DNA of 11,681 nt from Porticoccaceae bacterium (GTDB lineage Bacteria; Pseudomonadota; Gammaproteobacteria; Pseudomonadales; Porticoccaceae): contig PCDB01000009.1 of assembly GCA_002591625.1 (NCBI GenBank), positions 40,429 to 52,109 on the forward strand, read 5' to 3'. This document shows positions 6,586-11,681 of this stretch, in pieces. The translations under genes were made by a program, and so were the position numbers. Within the stretch, counting starts at the first letter, position 1; each line of letters begins with the position of its first letter. Under the pieces are notes generated by a model. It was not told where the DNA came from. It did not search any database and was given only the letters and a program-made list of their open reading frames with translations.

Positions 6586-8208
6586 GTGACTGAGAAATAC
6601 GATGCGATTGTGGTCGGAGCGGGACACAATGGGCTTACGAATGCGGCATATCTTGCAAAAGCAGGGCTTAAGGTGATAGTGCTTGAGCGCAACGGCTACA
6701 TTGGTGGTGCCGCGGTTAGTCGGGAGCTTTACCCGAATTGGAAGTACACTAACTGTTCGTACGTATGCAGCTTGTTGCGCCCCGAAATCATTTGAGATTT
6801 GCGGCTCCCAAGCCATGGATTGCAGGTGGTGCCCTATGGTGGCGGCGTAACTTTCATGCAAAATGGCGATTACTTTGGCAATCACACCGATCATGAGCGT
6901 CACCACAGAGAGTTAGCGCGTCATTCCAAGCGAGACGCTGATGCGTATCATCGTTATGAAGCAGACGTCATGAAGCAGACAAGAATCATTCGTCCTTTTT
7001 TGATGCGAACTCCGCCGGATCCAACTTCATTTAAACCTAGAGATATTCGTGAACTCATTGCAATGGCAAAAGCGTTCAGTGGTATGGGCGAAGTTGGTTT
7101 GGCAGATACCATGAGATTCTGGACCATGAGCATTGGAGATTTTCTAGAAGAGTATTTTGAATCAGATGTCGTCAAGGCGCACTTGGCTGGTAGCGGCATT
7201 ATAGGGACGGCGCTGGGTGTATATTCGCCGGGCACTGCATACGTTCTCTTGCATCACTATATGGGAGATGTTGATGGGTCAATAGGATCATGGGGCTTGG
7301 CTCGAGGTGGCATGGGGGCCGTTTCGAATGCATTGGCTGGTGCGTTTAAATCTTTCGGTGGCACAGTTCAATGTGATGCTGAGGTTGCCCAGGTAATAGT
7401 CAAGAATGGTAAGGCCGCTGGCGTTGCTCTGATAAACGGTGATGAGATTTACTCCAGGATTGTTGTTTCTAACCTGGATCCAAAGCGAACCTTTTTGAAA
7501 ATAATGGATGAGGGCGACCTGCCCAAAGACTTGGTGAGGAAAGCGAAAAACTTCAAGATTCGAGGATCCTCAGGCAAGTTGAATATTGCGTTGGATGGCT
7601 TGCCAACATTCAATGGGTTGCCCGAGGATAGTCCGCTGTGTTTGGGTGAGAAACATTTTATTGATTCACTTCCCAGAATGGAGCGGGCCTATGATGATTG
7701 GAAGAGCGGGACCTGGTCAAAGGACCCATACGTGGACATGTTAATTCCAACCCAAGTGGACCCGACTATGGCGCCCCCGGGAAAGCATATGATGTCTGTT
7801 TTTGTACAATATGCACCGCCCATGATAGATGGACGAGAATGGACAAGCGAGGATCGAGATGCCTTTGGGAAAACGGTAATAGACCAGATATCTAGTTACA
7901 GCCCGAATTTTAAAGACCTTATTCTTCATTGTGAGGTTCGGTCACCACAAGATATTGAAAATGAGGTAGGCCTTACTGAAGGAAATATATTCATGGGTGA
8001 ATTGACATTCGATCAGTTACTCTTTAACCGACCGTTTCCTGGTTATGCTCAATACAGAGTTCCTCCAGTTAAGGGGATGTATATGTGTGGATCTGGGACA
8101 CACCCCGGAGGAGGTGTAATGGCAGCTCCTGGTGCAAATGCGGCACGAGAGATACTTATGGATCTGAAAAGGACGTCTCTTGTGCCCGAGGGATACGATG
8201 ATGACTGA
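6586..8208 (+). pseudogene. Phytoene-desaturase-type FAD oxidoreductase A, interrupted by in-frame TGA at codon 70
   Basis: This frame of 541 codons encodes a flavin amine oxidase/phytoene-desaturase superfamily enzyme like vertebrate PYROXD2. The N-terminal Rossmann motif GAGHNG is at residues 11-16 and an FAD-ribose-binding Glu is near 34. The C-terminal FAD-contact block is MCGSGTHPGGGVMAAPGANA. The start is GTG at 6586, with GGAG at 6573-6576. A TGA at 6793-6795 falls between ...LLRPEII and DLRLPSHGLQ; both sides are in the same frame and align without gaps to the downstream paralogue, which has Ser at this position. Family members commonly carry Arg here (from memory, not checked), so CGA to TGA is the simplest origin. 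The 69-residue piece lacks most of the fold, and the remaining 469 codons lack the FAD motif, so neither should work alone. The absence of other damage points to a very recent mutation, a sequence error or readthrough. It overlaps the next gene by 8 bp. Confidence 0.85.
8188..8193 (+). promoter_or_regulatory. Ribosome binding site GAGGGA deciding the start of oxidoreductase B
   Basis: GAGGGA lies inside the end of the preceding gene. It is 7 bp before the ATG at 8201 but only 4 bp before the adjacent ATG at 8198, which favours 8201. A TTG at 8180 lies upstream of this site and is not needed. Confidence 0.6.
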
Positions 8209-9787
8209 GATTAAATCCGAATATGATGTCGTCGTTATTGGCGCTGGACACAATGGTCTTGCGTGCGCCGCATCACTTGCTAAAACGGGTCGTAAAGTTA
8301 TCGTGATAGAAGCGCTTGATTCGCCCGGTGGGGCTTGTGCAACGACCGAGTTTTATGAAAAATTTTCAGTTTCCTCATGTGCTCAATGGTTGTACCAGTT
8401 AAATGATAGCGTTGTTTCCCAAATGTCTCTTGAGCAGCATGGTTTCGAGCTGTCTGCACGAAATATTCCCACCACAGTTCTCTGCGAGAGTGGCGATCAT
8501 TTGACTGTTTTTTCAGATAGGCTAGAGGGCGCTGGGGTTTCCGACAAAGACAAGGCGGCGTTTAAATCATTTACCAAGCAGATGCTTAAATTTTGTGATG
8601 TCCTAAGTAAGGCATTCAAACGTCGCCCACCCAACTTGGTCGATAGAAGCTTTGGTGACGTTATGGCGCTATTGGGTCTGGGTATGAAGATTAAGATGCT
8701 CGGTAAGACAGACATGCGTGACTTGATGCGTTTAGGTTTGATTAACATCTATGACGTAATGGAAGAAAATTTCGATAATGATCTGCTTAAAGCGGCGATT
8801 AGTCTTGATTCGGTGATGGGCTCTCACATGGGTCCAAGATCGCCAAATACCGTTTTCGGATACCTCTATCGGCATATGGGCGACATCTATGGTTATGGTA
8901 GGCCCGGAGTATCGGTGGTTAGGGGCGGCATGGGCCAACTCGGTCAATCGATGGCCAAAGCTGCAAAAGCAATGGGAGTGGATATTGAACTGAATGCCTC
9001 GGTCGATCGAATAAGCATCGACCTTGACAAGGTAATGGGAGTAGTTCTCAAAGATGGGCGTGAATTAAGAGCCGGTATTGTTGTTTCTAGCGCAGATCCG
9101 AAAACAACGTTTGAGAAATTTGTTGGCTTGGCTAATCTAGAGACTGACACACTACGTCGAGTGAAGAACGTGCGTATGAAGGGAGATGCGGCCAAGTTGC
9201 ATATCGCTTTGGACGGCTTGCCAAACTTTATGGGACTAGCTGAGTCTCGGCTTGGTGACAGACTCTTGATAGCCCCCAACATGGAATACATAGAAAAGGC
9301 ATTTAATCCCTCCAAGTATGGAAAATTTTCAACTTCACCCATTATGGATATAAGCATCCCCAGTATTCATGACTCAGGTTTGGCTCCAGAGGGCAAGCAT
9401 GTTTTGTCGGCAATTGTGCAATATGCGCCTTATGACCTTGAAGGTGGTTGGGAAGCTGGCAAACAACCTTTTCAGAACTTGCTCATAGATTGTCTTTCGC
9501 AATACTATCCTGGTCTCAAGCATCAAATTCTCTCTGCAGAGTTGTTAACACCGGTGGATATCGAAGAGCGTTATTTGATCCATGGGGGACACTGGCATCA
9601 TGGAGAAATAAGCTTAGATCAGATTCTTATGATGAGGCCTTTCCCAGGAGTCTCCCAATACAGCACTCCCGTTGATGGCCTCTATCTAAGTGGTGCAGGG
9701 ACTCATCCAGGGGGTGGTGTTCTGGGGCTAGCTGGTTTGAATACCGCTAAAGAGATCATTTCGCAAAAGAAAAATCGAACAGGTTAA
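8201..9787 (+). CDS. Phytoene-desaturase-type FAD oxidoreductase B (PYROXD2-like)
   Basis: A 528-residue flavoenzyme of the same family as its upstream neighbour. The N-terminal dinucleotide motif GAGHNG is at 14-19 and an FAD-ribose Glu is near 38. The middle region has RGGMGQLGQSMAKAAK and AKLHIALDGLPNF, paralleled in the upstream gene by RGGMGAVSNALAGAFK and GKLNIALDGLPTF. The C-terminal FAD-contact block GLYLSGAGTHPGGGV (493-507) is intact. No signal peptide is seen, so it is probably cytoplasmic or peripheral to the membrane. Members oxidise C-C or C-N bonds; which one applies here is not readable. The start at 8201 overlaps the upstream gene by 8 bp and the downstream start is 6 bp after the stop, so it is a middle gene of an operon. 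Its reading frame is undamaged, unlike that of its paralogue. The two could form a heteromer or act in succession. Confidence 0.92.
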   Translation: MTEIKSEYDVVVIGAGHNGLACAASLAKTGRKVIVIEALDSPGGACATTEFYEKFSVSSCAQWLYQLNDSVVSQMSLEQHGFELSARNIPTTVLCESGDHLTVFSDRLEGAGVSDKDKAAFKSFTKQMLKFCDVLSKAFKRRPPNLVDRSFGDVMALLGLGMKIKMLGKTDMRDLMRLGLINIYDVMEENFDNDLLKAAISLDSVMGSHMGPRSPNTVFGYLYRHMGDIYGYGRPGVSVVRGGMGQLGQSMAKAAKAMGVDIELNASVDRISIDLDKVMGVVLKDGRELRAGIVVSSADPKTTFEKFVGLANLETDTLRRVKNVRMKGDAAKLHIALDGLPNFMGLAESRLGDRLLIAPNMEYIEKAFNPSKYGKFSTSPIMDISIPSIHDSGLAPEGKHVLSAIVQYAPYDLEGGWEAGKQPFQNLLIDCLSQYYPGLKHQILSAELLTPVDIEERYLIHGGHWHHGEISLDQILMMRPFPGVSQYSTPVDGLYLSGAGTHPGGGVLGLAGLNTAKEIISQKKNRTG

Positions 9788-9793
9788 ATTTCT

Positions 9794-10975
9794 ATGATTC
9801 CGCACAATGAGTCCATGATGTTACATACCCCATTTCATTCGCGTTGCGCAGCGGCTTGTGAAGTCAACCTCTGGGAAGATTGGAAAGGCTATACCACGCC
9901 ACAGGTCTTCACTGAGGTTGATATGGAGTACTTCGCTGTTCGCAACAGCACTGGCGTTTTTGATCTCTCGCCGATGACCAAATACCGAATAACGGGTCCT
10001 GACTCGGAAGCCTTTATTAATAAACTAATCACCAGAGATATACGAAAGCTCGCGGTTGATCGAGTGTCCTATGTTCTCTGGTGCGATGGAGAAGGAAAAG
10101 TGATGGACGATGGCACGATCTTCCGTCTCTCCGAAGATGATTATCGGTTGTGCTGTTACACGAGAGCGCTTGATTGGCTGATGTGGACTGCTGAGGGATT
10201 TGAGGTAACTGTCAAAGAGGAAACTGCCGATGTGGCTGCCTTGGCTGTCCAGGGACCCACCTCTTGCGCGGTGTTTAAGGCTTTGGGTTTTGTTGGTATA
10301 GAGTTATTGAAGCCGTTTGGTATGTCGCGTTTTAAGTTTTCCGGCTCACAAGTAATGGTAAGTCGGACGGGTTTTACAGGTGACCTAGGTTATGAAGTAT
10401 GGGTGGAGCCGAGTCTGGCGGAGAGCTTTTGGGATGCGCTCTTTGATGCTGGGAAACCCCATGGTATCCGGGCTATAGGGAGTAGTGCGCTAGATATGCT
10501 GCGAATTGAGGCTGGTTTTCTGCAGGCTGGGGTGGATTTTATTCCTGCAGACGAAACTATAAGAGCAGGCCGTTCAAGATCACCCTTCGAGCTGGGCCTT
10601 GGATGGATGGTTTCATTTGATAAACCGGTATTTAATGGTAGAAGGGCGCTGCTGAGAGAACGTGCGCAAGGTTCTCGTTATGCATTTGTTTATCTTGATG
10701 TTGAGGGTAACAAGCCGGCTGAACATGCTTTCGTTTATCACGGAGATCAAGAGGTTGGAACGATAACCTCCGCAGCTTGGTGCCCCACAACAAAGACAAA
10801 CATCGCTTTTGCTCAGGTTGATGCCAAGTTTGGTAGACCCGGCCAGTCATTGGTAGCTGAGATATACTACGAGCGAGAACTCAAATGGACTCGTGTGATG
10901 GCGCAGTGCAAGGTAACCAAAGGGGCTTTATTTTCGCCTGATCGGAGAAGACAAACGCCAGCTCCAAATTTCTAA
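9794..10975 (+). CDS. GcvT/DmdA-superfamily folate-dependent aminomethyl- or methyltransferase
   Basis: A 393-residue protein of the glycine-cleavage T-protein superfamily, whose members move a one-carbon group to tetrahydrofolate (glycine cleavage, DMSP demethylation by DmdA, demethylating sarcosine-type dehydrogenases). The first GCV_T domain shows VFDLSPMTKYRITGPDS (55-71), the Asp pair GKVMDDGTIF (101-110) where T-protein has its catalytic Asp, AVQGPTS (151-157), and RTGFTGDLGYEVWVE (191-205) with the folate-binding Glu201. The C-terminal barrel has ELGLGWMVSFDK (266-277) followed by NGRRAL. In GARDxLRLEAG, the usual Arg before Asp is Leu here (SSALDMLRIEAG, 230-241), so it is not a canonical GcvT. 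It lacks the DmdA spacing around GYEV, and I would not call it DmdA. A start at the double ATG at 9815 is also plausible, since homologues often begin near TPFHSR and the 9794 ATG has only a weak upstream AGG. Confidence 0.85.
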   Translation: MIPHNESMMLHTPFHSRCAAACEVNLWEDWKGYTTPQVFTEVDMEYFAVRNSTGVFDLSPMTKYRITGPDSEAFINKLITRDIRKLAVDRVSYVLWCDGEGKVMDDGTIFRLSEDDYRLCCYTRALDWLMWTAEGFEVTVKEETADVAALAVQGPTSCAVFKALGFVGIELLKPFGMSRFKFSGSQVMVSRTGFTGDLGYEVWVEPSLAESFWDALFDAGKPHGIRAIGSSALDMLRIEAGFLQAGVDFIPADETIRAGRSRSPFELGLGWMVSFDKPVFNGRRALLRERAQGSRYAFVYLDVEGNKPAEHAFVYHGDQEVGTITSAAWCPTTKTNIAFAQVDAKFGRPGQSLVAEIYYERELKWTRVMAQCKVTKGALFSPDRRRQTPAPNF

Positions 10976-11681
10976 TGTCTGAGCACCGGCTAAAACCGTT
11001 ACTCAAGCCAAAATCAATCGCAGTTTTGGGTGCCTCGCGGAAGCTTGGATCCGTAGGAAACGAAATATTGATAAATTTAGTGAGAGGAGGTTTTCCAGGA
11101 AAGCTTTATCCCGTCAATCCATCATACGATCACGTAAACGATTTGACCTGTTATCCTACCTTGGCTAGTTTGCCTGACACTCCGGAGCACGTAATTCTGG
11201 CGGTCGCCGATCGACGATTGGAGGATGCTATTGATGAGATCATTAGTATTGGCGTCAAAGCATGCTCAATATTTTCTTCTCTTATATTGGGAAATGATTT
11301 CGAACCTCCACTCAAAGACAGACTGAAATTGAAAATCAAGAACTCCGGTCTGCTTGTTGCCGGGCCGAACTGCCTGGGCTTTTTTAATGTCCGTGACCAT
11401 GTGCTGGCTGGGGCTTTTGATACTAGGGATCATTTTTCGCCGGGTAACGTGAGTCTGATTAGCCAGTCGGGCGCGGGGATGCAAGGCATCGTTGATTGTG
11501 AACAGCGATTGCAATTCAACTTGGCTGTTTCAACTGGTTATGAGTTTTCGGTGACCATGGAGGATTATTTGGAATATGCGCTTGATTTGCCTGAAACAGC
11601 GGCTGTAGGCCTCTTTCTGGAAACCAGTCGAGAGCCTGAAAAATTTTTAGCCGCCCTTGCTAAGGCGGAGGAGAGAAAAAT
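10975..11681 (+). CDS. NDP-forming acyl-CoA synthetase, CoA-binding N-terminal part (3'-truncated)
   Basis: The frame is open from ATG 10975 to the window end (235 codons visible), with no stop. It matches the alpha part of ADP-forming acetate-CoA ligase-type enzymes, which make acyl-CoA from acid, CoA and ATP, releasing ADP and phosphate. Seen are the CoA-binding Rossmann motif GASRKLGSVGNE (19-30) with the 'YPVNPS' strand (45-50), GPNCLG (130-135), and the second domain start SQSGAGMQG (163-171), then STGYE and a DxPET-containing helix. The phosphohistidine region is expected downstream and is not in view. Full-length members have about 700 residues, so at least two thirds of the gene probably lies beyond the window unless alpha and beta are split. 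The start codon overlaps the preceding TAA by one base (TAATG), and no clear Shine-Dalgarno is seen, which suggests translation coupled to the gene before. Confidence 0.88.
   Translation, partial: MSEHRLKPLLKPKSIAVLGASRKLGSVGNEILINLVRGGFPGKLYPVNPSYDHVNDLTCYPTLASLPDTPEHVILAVADRRLEDAIDEIISIGVKACSIFSSLILGNDFEPPLKDRLKLKIKNSGLLVAGPNCLGFFNVRDHVLAGAFDTRDHFSPGNVSLISQSGAGMQGIVDCEQRLQFNLAVSTGYEFSVTMEDYLEYALDLPETAAVGLFLETSREPEKFLAALAKAEERK

Noticed and set aside
6793..6795. Selenocysteine or Trp read at the internal TGA
   Set aside because: Other genes here stop at TGA, the paralogue has Ser at this position, and no SECIS-like hairpin is evident just after it.
6472..6906. 144-codon - strand frame covering the promoter gap and the oxidoreductase start
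   Set aside because: It is antisense to clear FAD-binding sequence and has no family resemblance; probably a shadow frame.
6799..8208. A separate oxidoreductase gene starting at TTG 6799
   Set aside because: That would lack the N-terminal FAD motif, which is present in the same frame just upstream, and no ribosome site precedes it; one interrupted gene explains both parts.
9794..10975. Naming the transferase DmdA
   Set aside because: The GYEV region and overall motif spacing are nearer to general aminomethyltransferases, and the neighbouring ligase is not the DmdB type.
1..11681. CRISPR array, tRNA, rRNA, insertion sequence or prophage genes
   Set aside because: No spaced repeats, cloverleaf, transposase-like frame or integrase is visible anywhere in the window.

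Overview
The window looks like chromosomal DNA of a Gram-negative, probably marine, gammaproteobacterium. The grounds are a TonB-dependent outer-membrane receptor of the long 'EEIIVTAR' type, acyl-CoA catabolism genes next to it, moderate GC content and Shine-Dalgarno-led genes. The lineage is an inference from gene style; no rRNA or marker gene is present.

Layout: (1) 1-666, the 3' part of an unrecognised, probably beta-propeller gene (+). (2) 691-714, a strong hairpin terminator serving the receptor gene that converges on it. (3) 749-3118, a TonB-dependent receptor (-). (4) 3119-3471, a divergent intergenic region with several short symmetric elements. (5) 3472-4317, an unrecognised integral membrane protein (+) with an apparent three-fold internal repeat. 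(6) 4377-4985, a MOSC-domain protein (+). (7) 5088-6248, an acyl-CoA dehydrogenase (-). (8) 6249-6585, a second divergent regulatory region. (9) 6586-11681, a tight + strand operon: two tandem paralogous phytoene-desaturase-type FAD oxidoreductases, a GcvT/DmdA-superfamily folate-dependent methyl- or aminomethyltransferase, and the 5' part of an NDP-forming acyl-CoA synthetase. Junctions in the operon are 8-bp overlap, 6-bp gap and 1-bp overlap, so translational coupling is likely.

The most striking direct observation is that the first oxidoreductase carries one in-frame TGA at codon 70 (6793-6795) inside an otherwise intact 540-residue reading frame. The protein continues in the same frame with full similarity to its downstream paralogue, so this is a point nonsense change (most simply CGA to TGA), a sequencing error or readthrough, not a frameshift. 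TGA ends at least five reading frames in the window, so a reassigned code is unlikely.

Taken together, the divergent acyl-CoA dehydrogenase and the operon suggest a catabolic module: flavin-dependent oxidation, transfer of a one-carbon unit to tetrahydrofolate, CoA activation and acyl-CoA dehydrogenation, possibly with substrate uptake through the TonB receptor. The combination resembles the logic of DMSP demethylation (DmdA, DmdB, DmdC), but the families differ in detail. The substrate is unknown and the pathway is inference.
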